A DNA stretch of 64,000 nt from Bacillota bacterium (GTDB lineage: Bacteria; Bacillota; UBA4882; UBA8346), in the NCBI GenBank assembly GCA_023392595.1, contig JAEVYU010000047.1, positions 1 to 64,000 on the forward strand, written 5' to 3'. The position numbers and the translations under genes are program-made. Positions within the stretch are counted from its first letter, which is position 1; each line of letters opens with the position of its first letter. Under the pieces are notes generated by a model, which saw only the letters and a list, made by a program, of their open reading frames with translations, searched no databases and was not told the origin of the DNA. This document shows, in pieces, positions 24,725-33,469 of this stretch.

Positions 24725-25878
24725 AAGTAGAAGTTCGCAATCGGGTTTCCGATTTCAATTCATATCGCGCCGCCCGGGTGAAAAGCCTTTTCAATGCCGA
24801 GAACGGCTGTAATTTTGATTTAACCGCCAACCTTGATATTGAAGGACTCAATTGGACCATCGGGATCGTTGTCGGCCCGTCCGGATCCGGAAAGACTTCC
24901 ATCGGGAAACGGATATTCGGCGGCGAGGAATATATCTATGATTACACCAAAGAATGGCCGGATGATAAACCGATTATTGACGCAATCGCCCCCCATGGAG
25001 ATTTTGACGATGTAACGGGCGCCCTGGCCTCGGTAGGCCTCGGGAGTGTCCCTTCTTGGCTCCGGCCGTTCAAAGTTCTTTCCAACGGGGAGCAGTTCCG
25101 TGCCGGCCTGGCCCGGATGATATGCGAGCGACCGGAGAAAACCGTCGTTGATGAATTCACTTCGGTTATCGACAGGCAAATCGCAAAGATAGGCGCCCAG
25201 GCATTTCAAAAAGCCTGGCGGCGTGGCAATGATGGAAAATATCAAGCCGTATTGCTAACCCCGCATTATGATATTTTGGACTGGATCGAGCCGGATTGGG
25301 TCTTTGACACCAAAGACTGCCGGTTCGAGAGGGGGCGCCTTCGGCGACGACCGAAATTCGAACTTGAAATTCGGAAGGTCGACCAATCTTTCTGGCATTA
25401 TTTTAAACCGCATTACTATTTGAACTTGCCCATGCCGCCGGCCGCCGAATACTTCATCGGTACCGTCGACGGCGAACTCGCCTGCCATGTTGCCGTTGCG
25501 CCAAAGTTTGAAACAAAATATTATCGCGCCACAAGGCTGGTTACGATGCCGGAATGGCAGGGCGCCGGGGTGGGAACCAAATTCTTAAACTGGATAGGCC
25601 AATATCATCTTGACGGCTGCGGCCGGCGAAACAAAAAATACCCGATGTTGTTTCACACATCCCATCCGCAGCTTTGTGCCTATTTACGGCGGTCCCCGTT
25701 ATGGGTTCAGGTGAGCGCGGTTCTATACGGAGCCAATAAGAAACGAAGTGCCATGAGTCTGAATAAATCAGCTGTCAAAAAGGGCGGCTCTGATTTTGCC
25801 GGGAACCTTGGTTACGGCGGCCACTTCCGGGCTGTGCAAGGATTCAAATACATCGGCGACCAAGGAGGCCACAAATGA
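24721..25878 (+). CDS. ABC ATPase fused to GNAT acyltransferase
   Basis: 385 residues. Residues about 1-220 are an ABC-type ATPase: Walker A VVGPSGSGKTSIGKR (about 50-64), signature VLSNGEQFRAGLARM (about 117-131) and Walker B KTVVDEFTSVIDR. Residues about 230-380 are a GNAT fold with the acyl-CoA loop MPEWQGAGVGTKFLN and a C-terminal HFRAVQGFKYIG. No membrane segment is present, so it is not a transporter; ABC ATPases of this kind act on DNA. The fusion, coupled by ATGA to ParB-like and formyltransferase genes, suggests acylation of DNA bases, as for Mom of phage Mu (also GNAT-like). This function is inferred. Confidence 0.8.
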   Translation: MKVEVRNRVSDFNSYRAARVKSLFNAENGCNFDLTANLDIEGLNWTIGIVVGPSGSGKTSIGKRIFGGEEYIYDYTKEWPDDKPIIDAIAPHGDFDDVTGALASVGLGSVPSWLRPFKVLSNGEQFRAGLARMICERPEKTVVDEFTSVIDRQIAKIGAQAFQKAWRRGNDGKYQAVLLTPHYDILDWIEPDWVFDTKDCRFERGRLRRRPKFELEIRKVDQSFWHYFKPHYYLNLPMPPAAEYFIGTVDGELACHVAVAPKFETKYYRATRLVTMPEWQGAGVGTKFLNWIGQYHLDGCGRRNKKYPMLFHTSHPQLCAYLRRSPLWVQVSAVLYGANKKRSAMSLNKSAVKKGGSDFAGNLGYGGHFRAVQGFKYIGDQGGHK

Positions 25879-26498
25879 AAATATTCCTCTGTGGCCAGAA
25901 AAGCTTTGGTCGGGAAGTCCTCAAACGGCTTATTGCTGACGGCCATACAATCACCGGCGCCGCGGTACCGCCTCAGGAGAAATATTACGATAAAATGCAT
26001 GGCCTCGCCGTGAAAGAACGCGTCCCAATCATCATTAACGCTGAGCGGTTACTGAGCAAGGATATTCCCCCGGGAACGGATTTGATTGTAGCCGCTCATT
26101 CACATCATTTTATATCCCAAAATACGATCACAAAAGCAAGGATGGGGGCAATTGGCTTCCATCCTTCTTTGTTACCGCGGCACCGCGGTCGGGATGCCGT
26201 CCGTTGGACCATCGCATTCGGGGATCCGGTCGCCGGCGGGACCGTCTATTGGCTGGATGACAAAACGGACGGCGGCCCGGTATTCTCGCAAAGGTTTATA
26301 TTCGTCAACCGGCAATGGGATTATCACGAACTATGGCGCCGGCTTTTCCCTATCGGTATCGAGATGATATCCGCGGCCTGCAAGTCCATCGCTAAAGGCG
26401 ATAGGGCGATGGCGCCGCAGGAAGAAGAGTATGCAACCTGGGAACCGTCCTTCGATGTCCCGCGGCTCTATCGGCCGGAGTTAATTCAATTAGGCTAG
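25875..26498 (+). CDS. formyltransferase family protein
   Basis: 207 residues, overlapping the preceding stop by ATGA at 25875 with AGGAGG just upstream. The formyltransferase core is intact: an N-terminal Rossmann strand (KIFLCGQKSFGREVL), then GFHPSLLPRHRG with the catalytic His in HPSLLP, and later GGTVYWLDDKTDGGPV with the conserved Asp. The enzymes transfer a formyl group from N10-formyl-tetrahydrofolate, as in methionyl-tRNA or sugar formyltransferases. It is shorter than Fmt, lacking the tRNA-binding C-terminal domain, so another substrate is expected. Confidence 0.85.
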   Translation: MKIFLCGQKSFGREVLKRLIADGHTITGAAVPPQEKYYDKMHGLAVKERVPIIINAERLLSKDIPPGTDLIVAAHSHHFISQNTITKARMGAIGFHPSLLPRHRGRDAVRWTIAFGDPVAGGTVYWLDDKTDGGPVFSQRFIFVNRQWDYHELWRRLFPIGIEMISAACKSIAKGDRAMAPQEEEYATWEPSFDVPRLYRPELIQLG

Positions 26499-26507
26499 GT
26501 ATCAAAA

Positions 26508-27161
26508 ATGGATAATGCCATTTGTAATAAGTGCGGCAAAGGTTGCGAAGATGCCTGTGTAGCCTTGCGGCTCCTTCTCAAGATTTATAACGAGAAGCGC
26601 GCCGAGGAGAAAACCGAGCTTATTAAAAAGCTGCGGCCGCTATTAGAACTCATCGACTGGGAGCCATCGGAAGAACTCAGGGAGCTCGGGGAGAAAATAA
26701 TCAATAAAATCCCCGAGCTTTCCTTTATCCGGGACTTTGGTATTAAAATCGGGTATGTCTTAAGTTATGAGGCGAAGCGCAACAAGGGCAAGGCGGTATA
26801 TGCCGACTGCCGGAAGGTCAACGGTCCGTATCGTGCATTTCTCCCCTATGACATCGTGGTGACCTTTTATGAACCGAATATCGCAACACTTTCTGCCAAT
26901 CAACAGAAAGTCTTGATGTGGCATGAGCTCAAGCACATCGATATCGGTGTCAGGGGAATTACGGTACGGCCTCATGATACGGAGGATTGGAATAGCATTT
27001 TGAATTTATTCGGGCTCGGCTGGCATGAGTACGGCCGGGAGATTCCGGATATATTGGCGGGTGAGAAAGATGGCGGTTCAGAAAACAAGACGAAACAAAG
27101 GGCGAAGGGTACAAAAGTCAACAAAAACAAAGCTCACAAAAAAGGAACAGGCGTTACTTGA
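26508..27161 (+). CDS. phage putative metallopeptidase
   Basis: 217 residues from ATG 26508. An N-terminal Cys cluster (CNKCGKGCEDAC) precedes a helix and a domain with MWHELKHIDIGV, the HExxH-type (HELKH) zinc site, at about residues 140-152, then a HDTEDW segment. This matches the putative phage metallopeptidase family often found immediately upstream of terminase genes. The C-terminal 30 residues are Lys-rich and overlap the small terminase gene by 92 bases in another frame. Confidence 0.75.
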   Translation: MDNAICNKCGKGCEDACVALRLLLKIYNEKRAEEKTELIKKLRPLLELIDWEPSEELRELGEKIINKIPELSFIRDFGIKIGYVLSYEAKRNKGKAVYADCRKVNGPYRAFLPYDIVVTFYEPNIATLSANQQKVLMWHELKHIDIGVRGITVRPHDTEDWNSILNLFGLGWHEYGREIPDILAGEKDGGSENKTKQRAKGTKVNKNKAHKKGTGVT

Positions 27162-27549
27162 AGTCCTGTTAAACCCCGAGCATAGAATGAAGTCGATTTC
27201 CGACATTTGTAGATTGGTCCCATGCGATCGAAAGATTTACTATGGCGCCTTCCGGAAATCTCATTTTATGAAACTCTATAATGATCTGAGTATCGAGCTA
27301 ACAAAACGTTCCGTTGGCCCAATGATTAATACTTTTGTCATGCAAGGATTACGCGGCAGTTATAACCATGGAATAGCCGTTCTGGAGATGGCCGGCGCAT
27401 ACAAGAAAACAACCAAACAAGAAATCTCTGCACCGGGGGGCGAACTGTTGCCCGCGACCATTCAACCGATTTGCATTTATATCCCTGATAATAACCGGGA
27501 CAGTAGAAACGGCGGTGGGAGAGATGGCGGAAGAAGCCCTGCAAATTAA
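27070..27549 (+). CDS. terS: terminase small subunit
   Basis: 159 residues from ATG 27070 (the frame is open to 27025). A basic N-terminus leads into a helix-turn-helix-like region, LLEVLLNPEHRMKSISDICR and DRKIYYGAFRKSHFM, characteristic of small terminases that bind pac or cos DNA. It precedes and overlaps terL by about 26 bases. The C-terminal tail is low complexity. Confidence 0.75.
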   Translation: MAVQKTRRNKGRRVQKSTKTKLTKKEQALLEVLLNPEHRMKSISDICRLVPCDRKIYYGAFRKSHFMKLYNDLSIELTKRSVGPMINTFVMQGLRGSYNHGIAVLEMAGAYKKTTKQEISAPGGELLPATIQPICIYIPDNNRDSRNGGGRDGGRSPAN

Positions 27550-28942
27550 GCCACAACCCGGACCGCAGGAGGCCTTTTTATCCACGCCGGCAGATATCGC
27601 CATTTATGGTGGCGCGGCGGGTTCCGGGAAAACATTCGCAATCCTGATGGAACCTCTCCGGTATTATAAAAACCCTAATTTCGGTGCCGTTATCTTCCGG
27701 CGTTCAATGCCCGAGATAATGAACGAAGGCGGGTTGTGGGATTCATCCAAAGAACTCTACTATCAATTGGGTGGCCATCCTGTAAAAACCCCGCGGCCGA
27801 TGTGGACACAGCAGACCGGAATGAGGGTGAGTTTCAGCCAGCTTGAGAATGACGACGCCTGCGAGGGATGGAAAAGCGCTCAGGTTCCCCTCATTATTTT
27901 TGACGAATTAACTATGTTCTCGCGGTACCAATTCTTTTATATGCTATCGCGGAACCGGTCAACGTGTGGGGTTATCCCGTATGTAAGGGCAACCACGAAT
28001 CCGGATGCGGATAGCTGGGTAGCCGATTTTATTGCCTGGTGGATTGACCAGCAAACAGGATATCCAATCCCTGAGCGGTCCGGAGTAATCCGCTACATGA
28101 TCCGCAGAGGGGAAGATATTATCTGGGCTGATTCAAAAAGAGAGCTGATTGAAAAGTACGATGACGTTGACGAAAATGACATCAAGAGTGTTACTTTCAT
28201 CGCGGCGAATATATACGATAACCAGGAATTGCTTAAAAGGAATCCTCAATATTTGGCAAATCTAAAGGCGCTTCCCACGGTTGAACGGGAGCGCCTTTTA
28301 TTTGGCAACTGGAAGATACGGCCGGCGGCCGGCTTATATTTCAAACGCAGCCAAGTGACCATGATTGACGCAATTCCATCGGATGTGGTCGCATGGGTGC
28401 GCCGGTGGGACCTGGCCGCCACGGAACCCAGCGAGGCAAACCCCACACCGGATTGGACCGCAGGTGTTTTAATGGGCCGTAGAATAACCGGCCGGTATGT
28501 GATTGCCGACGTAGTGCGCGACCGGATTAATGCGGCGAGTGTGCGTGTAACCGTCAAAAATACTGCAATTGCGGATAAAGCGAAATACAACCGGGTTAAG
28601 ATCGTAATCCCCCAAGACCCGGGTCAGGCCGGGAAGGATCAATATCAAAGTTATGCAACGCTGTTATCCGGTTTTGTTGTGGCACCCGAACGGGAAACCA
28701 ATGATAAAGTGACCCGCGCGGAACCATTCGCGGCCCAGTGGCAAGTGGGAAACGTCGATGTAGTGTCGGCACCATGGAATGAAGCCTTTTTCGCTGAACT
28801 TGAATCATTTCCAGGGCCGGGGAAGGATGACCAAGTAGACGCATCGGCGGGGGCTTTCAATCAATTGCAGGTGGGTATTCCGGCCAACATACCTAATTCG
28901 GTGCCAACCGGAGAGAGTTATTGGACAAGCCTACGGCGATAG
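27524..28942 (+). CDS. terL: terminase large subunit
   Basis: 472 residues from ATG 27524 (GTG 27515 also in frame). ATPase motor: Walker A YGGAAGSGKTFAILM near 30-40 and Walker B LIIFDELTMF near 125, followed by coupling motif ATTNPDADSW. Nuclease domain: WDLAATEPS (first acidic motif) and GKDDQVDASAGAF at the C-terminus. It pumps DNA into the procapsid and cuts the concatemer. Standard length and order before the portal gene. Confidence 0.95.
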   Translation: MAEEALQIKPQPGPQEAFLSTPADIAIYGGAAGSGKTFAILMEPLRYYKNPNFGAVIFRRSMPEIMNEGGLWDSSKELYYQLGGHPVKTPRPMWTQQTGMRVSFSQLENDDACEGWKSAQVPLIIFDELTMFSRYQFFYMLSRNRSTCGVIPYVRATTNPDADSWVADFIAWWIDQQTGYPIPERSGVIRYMIRRGEDIIWADSKRELIEKYDDVDENDIKSVTFIAANIYDNQELLKRNPQYLANLKALPTVERERLLFGNWKIRPAAGLYFKRSQVTMIDAIPSDVVAWVRRWDLAATEPSEANPTPDWTAGVLMGRRITGRYVIADVVRDRINAASVRVTVKNTAIADKAKYNRVKIVIPQDPGQAGKDQYQSYATLLSGFVVAPERETNDKVTRAEPFAAQWQVGNVDVVSAPWNEAFFAELESFPGPGKDDQVDASAGAFNQLQVGIPANIPNSVPTGESYWTSLRR

Positions 28943-28966
28943 GAAACAGGGGAAGGGGAGAATAGT

Positions 28967-30346
28967 ATGGCCACAGGTATCATGCAAGAGTATGGTCGAA
29001 TCGGACAAAAACGTGTCGGAGGTTTTTACTCTGAGGAATTCCTGAAGGATTTAAAAGGACGGAAGGGTATCGAGGTATATAAGGAAATGACCAGCAATGA
29101 TGAGATTATCGGTGCTGTTGATACGGTCATTGAGTTTTTATGCCGGCAGGTTACTTGGGATGTAGAAGCGAGCGGAAAAAAGACAGCTGTAGATAAAAAG
29201 GCAGCTGAGTTCGTTAAATCCTGCTTGGATGACATGAAAAACACATGGACTGATACCATTGCCGAGGCTCTTTCATTTTTGGATTTCGGATGGAGTTATC
29301 ATGAGCTCGTATATAAATTTCGGCGAGGGATACATCCAGACCCTCGTTTGCGGAGCAAATATGATGACGGTTTAATTGGTTGGGCGAAGATTCCGATCCG
29401 GGCGCAGGATACGTTATGGGAATGGAAGCTGGACCCGGAGGACAATCTGCTTGGTATGGAACAGATGGCGCCACCGAGTTACGGACTATTCACCATCCCT
29501 GTCGAAAAAGCATTGCATTTCAGGACCACCAGCAGCAAGAGCAATCCGGAAGGACGGAGCATTTGGAGGCGGGCATATAAATCATGGTATTTCAAAAGGA
29601 GGATCCAGGAGATTGAGGGAATCGGCATTGAACGCGATCTGGCTGGGTTTCCGGTATTGACTCCACCGGAAAATACTAATATTTATGATGACCATGATCC
29701 TGAAATGGTGAAATCCCGAGCATGGGCATTACAAACCGTCAAGAATATTCGGCGGGATTCACAGGAAGGGCTTGTATTACCATTCGGATGGACATTGACC
29801 TTATTAAACAGCGGTGGCCGTCGTAATTTTGATACGACCGCAATCATCGATAGATATGATACACGGATTGCCATGGTAGGCCTCGCTGATTTTATTCTCT
29901 TGGGACACCAAAAGGTTGGGTCTTTCGCGCTGGCGGGGAGCAAAACCAATGTTTTTTCTTTAGCTCTTGGCGCTTTTCTAAACATCATCTGCGAAGTATT
30001 CAACAATCAGGGAATCCCCCGGTTGATTGATTTAAACGCTGATGCTTTCAAGGGAATCACCGGATATCCCGTTTTAAAGCATGGGGATATTGAAACACCG
30101 GACCTGGGAGAACTGGGGACGTTTATCAAGGATATGACGGGCGTTGCAGTTATCACCCCGGGGCCGGAACTGGAACGATATGTACGGCAAGCTGCCAATT
30201 TGCCGGAGGAGGCAGAGGAAACGCTGGGGCCGCGAATACCTCAGAAACCTTCCCCTGCGACTGGGAGCGCTGACCCGGATGATACCAATGTTGATGATGA
30301 GGAACGGGCAGAAGCGGCACGTAAGAGGTTAGGCAGAGGAGATTGA
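28967..30346 (+). CDS. portal protein
   Basis: 459 residues, ATG 28967 behind GGGGAGAA. It resembles DUF935/Mu gp29-type portals: an N-terminal segment with EVYKEMTSNDEIIGAVDTVI, then WSYHELVYKFRRG and ALHFRTTSSKSNPEGRSIWR, and a C-terminal ALGAFLNIICEVFNNQGIPRL-type helix. Twelve copies should form the vertex channel for DNA. The C-terminus is an acidic and proline-rich tail. Confidence 0.88.
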   Translation: MATGIMQEYGRIGQKRVGGFYSEEFLKDLKGRKGIEVYKEMTSNDEIIGAVDTVIEFLCRQVTWDVEASGKKTAVDKKAAEFVKSCLDDMKNTWTDTIAEALSFLDFGWSYHELVYKFRRGIHPDPRLRSKYDDGLIGWAKIPIRAQDTLWEWKLDPEDNLLGMEQMAPPSYGLFTIPVEKALHFRTTSSKSNPEGRSIWRRAYKSWYFKRRIQEIEGIGIERDLAGFPVLTPPENTNIYDDHDPEMVKSRAWALQTVKNIRRDSQEGLVLPFGWTLTLLNSGGRRNFDTTAIIDRYDTRIAMVGLADFILLGHQKVGSFALAGSKTNVFSLALGAFLNIICEVFNNQGIPRLIDLNADAFKGITGYPVLKHGDIETPDLGELGTFIKDMTGVAVITPGPELERYVRQAANLPEEAEETLGPRIPQKPSPATGSADPDDTNVDDEERAEAARKRLGRGD

Positions 30347-30349
30347 ATC

Positions 30350-31189
30350 ATGCCGAAAGAGCTCATGAACATAGCCGATTATCATCAAAAAATGATTGAC
30401 TATCTGAACGAGGTTGAACCTGAGTTTATGGCGTGGCTAACTTTTTTTTGGGCCGATCAAGCGGATGCGATGACTAATAAAAGGATTCGGAAAATGATTC
30501 TTTCCGGGGATGTACCGCGCGAATTGATGGAACAATGGCAGCAAGACTATTCCCGGTTGGCAAGTGCGAAAATTGAACCAGCCTACGGCTTGGCCATGAA
30601 GAAAGCGACGGGGTTTATCACTGAAAAATATCCAAAATTCATATTCCATCATGATTGGTGGGGCATAGAAAAATGGATTGCGGAAAACAGCGGGAATTTG
30701 GCTGTGGAACTTTCTTTTAACCAGCATCAAGCCCTTAAAATGGTAATCTCGCGGTTTGTTGTGTCGGGAAATCCCGGACAAACTGTTGACCAATTAAGCC
30801 GGGCAATACGCCCGATTATTGGATTACATTCCCGGTACGCTACCGCGACAGTTAATTATTATAACACCTTAATCGCCAACGGGGTCCGTCCGAGTAGGGC
30901 ATTGAGGTTACAAACCAATTATGCCAAGCGGTTGCACCGATATCGGGCGATGATGATTACACGAACGGAATTGGCTAAAGCGTATTGCGCCGGGGCAGAA
31001 TTGGGGATCCAACAAGCCCAGGAAACAGGTTTCATCGGGGAAATCGAACGGATATGGGATACTTCAGAAGATGAGCGAGTGTGTCCTTTATGTAATGAAA
31101 GGCACGGTAAGCCGATAACAAAAGACCAAATCCCACCGGGACATCCGGGATGCCGGTGTGCAACGATTTACAAGGAAGTGGAGGGGTGA
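30350..31189 (+). CDS. head morphogenesis protein, MuF domain
   Basis: 279 residues from ATG 30350. The C-terminal MuF (SPP1 gp7) domain is clear: RTELAKAYCAGAELG, then IWDTSEDERVCPLC and PPGHPGCRCATIYKEV, with paired Cys and His residues that could bind zinc. MuF proteins bind the portal and enter the head as minor capsid proteins. The N-terminal two-thirds are helical. Confidence 0.88.
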   Translation: MPKELMNIADYHQKMIDYLNEVEPEFMAWLTFFWADQADAMTNKRIRKMILSGDVPRELMEQWQQDYSRLASAKIEPAYGLAMKKATGFITEKYPKFIFHHDWWGIEKWIAENSGNLAVELSFNQHQALKMVISRFVVSGNPGQTVDQLSRAIRPIIGLHSRYATATVNYYNTLIANGVRPSRALRLQTNYAKRLHRYRAMMITRTELAKAYCAGAELGIQQAQETGFIGEIERIWDTSEDERVCPLCNERHGKPITKDQIPPGHPGCRCATIYKEVEG

Positions 31190-31191
31190 GG

Positions 31192-31746
31192 ATGTTTTTT
31201 AATGAACTGGCGAGATTGGGCGTGGATGTTCAAATGTTAAAGTCAACTGTAAAGAGTCGTGAAAACGCAAAAGACAACGATAACTTCAAGGTCGAGAGTG
31301 AATTCTCCATCGCTAAACGAAACGACGAAAAGATGCAAGTGTTTGGATGGGCGCTCGTCTCCCATGAGTGGGCCGATGGTGAGAATGGACAAACGGTCTT
31401 GAAACAGCTTATCGACTATCAGAAGGATATGCTTGACCAGGAGGAGATGGAGAGGATCGCTTACAACTTTGTTATGAAATACCGGGATGGAGGCGATATG
31501 CACGAAACTTCCGGCGAGTCCACCTGTATCGAGAGCATCTGCATGACAGTAGAGAAGCAGCAAGTCATGGGAATCCCGCCGGGGATTGTTCCAGTCGGTT
31601 GGTGGCTTGGGTTCCAGGTTCATAGTTATGAGTTATGGGACAAAGTTAAAAAAGGGAAGCGGAGGGCGTTCTCGATCGAGGGGACAGCAACCCGGCAGCG
31701 GGTTGAGATTGATCCCGAGGAGATAGGTAACTTTAGCACACCGTGA
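31192..31746 (+). CDS. XkdF-like prohead protease
   Basis: 184 residues from ATG 31192, directly after GGAGGGGTGAG. It fits the XkdF/S78-like putative serine protease domain of PBSX-type phages: FGWALVSHEWADGENGQ, MKYRDGGDMHE and VPVGWWLGFQVHSYELW, with KKGKRRAFSIEGTATR at the end. It would process scaffold and capsid. The usual C-terminal extension (VDLVDEGANxGA) is instead found in the gene at 33470, separated by an inserted gene. Confidence 0.8.
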   Translation: MFFNELARLGVDVQMLKSTVKSRENAKDNDNFKVESEFSIAKRNDEKMQVFGWALVSHEWADGENGQTVLKQLIDYQKDMLDQEEMERIAYNFVMKYRDGGDMHETSGESTCIESICMTVEKQQVMGIPPGIVPVGWWLGFQVHSYELWDKVKKGKRRAFSIEGTATRQRVEIDPEEIGNFSTP

Positions 31747-31899
31747 TAACGGGCTAGGGGTGGTTTTGGGTCAGATGGTGACAGGAGTAGTGGCTTGAGT
31801 GGGGAGCTGGCGGGGGTAGCGCATATTGGAATAACTCATATTATTAATTATTTAACATATTGCTTTGACCAGCGAAAATCATGTTGAATATTGTTAAAT

Positions 31900-31928
31900 T
31901 TGGTAAATAGTGATAAACTTATTATAAT
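31900..31928 (+). promoter_or_regulatory. promoter of inserted cargo gene
   Basis: TTGGTA (31900-31905) and TATAAT (31923-31928) are separated by 17 bp, a good sigma-70/sigma-A promoter, about 45 bases before the cargo gene. Identical -35 and -10 hexamers and spacing drive the parM gene at 56145. Confidence 0.65.
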
Positions 31929-31973
31929 TGAAATTTTTATTAACAAGAGAATTAGAGAAGGGAAAGAAAGGTA

Positions 31974-33353
31974 ATGCCGACACAGATTCTTGCTATTGTT
32001 GGTCAAATTGCTGGTATAGGTGGTTTGGCATTAGGAGTTTTTTTAATTATTTACAAGTGCTTCATTCAAGGAAAATCTTTTTCTACGTTAACCTCTTTAC
32101 AGAGTTACAAAATCTTCAAAATGTTTCTGATACTAGTGTTTGTCATTACTTTCATTGGAATTTCCGCATGGGTAATTTCTATTTGGATTAACGGGAGAAC
32201 GCCAGTTCAAGAGGCGTCATTAGGTAAAATTTTTGTTCATTTGGATACTCAAAATATCGATAACACTGAGAAATCATCGAAAGACACAAATTTTAAATTA
32301 ACCTTGGATACTCAAAATATAGATGGTTTCAAAACAACCAGTTTAACCAATGGGAAAAAGGCTTTTACTAATGGAGTAAAATTTAAATTGATAATTCTAA
32401 ATACAGGAGATCATAAGCGTACTTTTAATTCAATGGATTTAATTCTGGTTAAATATAGACCTGCAGTTAACGCTGTGATAAATAAGCCAAGAATTGATAT
32501 TATGAAATTTGGGGATGTAAGAACTGCACATTTACTTCATATAAAGATTTTACCAACTGAACTTACAGGCTTCTGGCGTATTACCGAAGAAGGAGAATAC
32601 CGACAAATTAAACCCACCACAAAAAAACGTTTAAAATTATTATCTATAGATGATGGCTCTGAATTGAATTTAACAGTAGCCCCAAATGATTCTGAAGTTT
32701 TTAATGGTTCAATTACAACTCAATATCCTGGTATTTATAAAGTGTCTTTTGAAATTAGTTACTTGGATGATTCTGGGAAAACAAATTACATCCGAACTGA
32801 AGAAATGGAAATAAAAAATGGCATTTTCACAAGTAATATTAATATAAGGCCTAGTATTTCAGTAATTAATCGAACCCTAATAAAACAAGAAGGCCCGCTA
32901 GAATCTGATGATGTACTAGGCCCCGCGGGACTTTTAAAAATTGCTGAATTTTGGCATGCAATCACTGGGAAGCGTGCTACTATATTGGTTAATGAGAACT
33001 ATGATTTGGGGGATTTGTTGAATTTACCCATACAAACAATTAATCCATTACTTATGTTACTTATTATTGAAAGAGCCTCTAATCCCAGTCGTAACATGCC
33101 GTTGGTCTTATTAGTTAGTGACGGATATACAAGTCATGTTATTTCGCCAATAAAAGTTACCAAGGAAAAGTCAATGCGGTTATATTATAGTGATCCTTGG
33201 TATGATTACTCATTCTTAGAACATAAACGAAATGTCGCTGGAACTAATGCTCGGCGTGAAGGTAAGGGTATATTTTCAATTGGATACGATGATTATTTAA
33301 AAGTAGCTGTAGCAATTGTTTTTGTTAGATTGGATGACGACGAAAAAAATTAA
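31974..33353 (+). CDS. inserted membrane protein (moron), unknown
   Basis: 459 residues from ATG 31974. Two transmembrane helices (about 7-29 and 46-68) anchor a large domain of nearly 390 residues, mostly beta-rich, with a short internal duplication (HLDTQNID and TLDTQNID about 22 residues apart). I do not recognise the domain; the C-terminal third has RLYYSDPWYDYS and hydrophobic strands. The gene is strikingly AT-rich, has its own promoter and terminator, and sits between the prohead protease and scaffold genes, so it is an independent cargo gene that may be expressed in the lysogen. Confidence 0.65.
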   Translation: MPTQILAIVGQIAGIGGLALGVFLIIYKCFIQGKSFSTLTSLQSYKIFKMFLILVFVITFIGISAWVISIWINGRTPVQEASLGKIFVHLDTQNIDNTEKSSKDTNFKLTLDTQNIDGFKTTSLTNGKKAFTNGVKFKLIILNTGDHKRTFNSMDLILVKYRPAVNAVINKPRIDIMKFGDVRTAHLLHIKILPTELTGFWRITEEGEYRQIKPTTKKRLKLLSIDDGSELNLTVAPNDSEVFNGSITTQYPGIYKVSFEISYLDDSGKTNYIRTEEMEIKNGIFTSNINIRPSISVINRTLIKQEGPLESDDVLGPAGLLKIAEFWHAITGKRATILVNENYDLGDLLNLPIQTINPLLMLLIIERASNPSRNMPLVLLVSDGYTSHVISPIKVTKEKSMRLYYSDPWYDYSFLEHKRNVAGTNARREGKGIFSIGYDDYLKVAVAIVFVRLDDDEKN

Positions 33354-33406
33354 ACACTAACAAAAATCTTTTACGAAGAGATATCTTAAGTTAAAAAGTA
33401 ATTTTT

Positions 33407-33432
33407 AAGCACCTTTATCCAGGTGCTTTTTT
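33407..33432 (+). terminator. terminator of inserted cargo gene
   Basis: AAGCACCT (33407-33414) pairs with AGGTGCTT (33421-33428) around a six-base loop, followed by a run of T. It would insulate the late operon from the cargo transcript. Confidence 0.85.
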
Positions 33433-33469
33433 TATTGCTTAAATATGCTGAGAGGAGGTGAAACACAAA

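Noticed and set aside
24721..25878. ABC transporter ATPase
   Set aside because: No permease gene is nearby, no membrane segment is present, and the C-terminus is a GNAT domain; a DNA- or nucleoprotein-directed ATPase is more likely.
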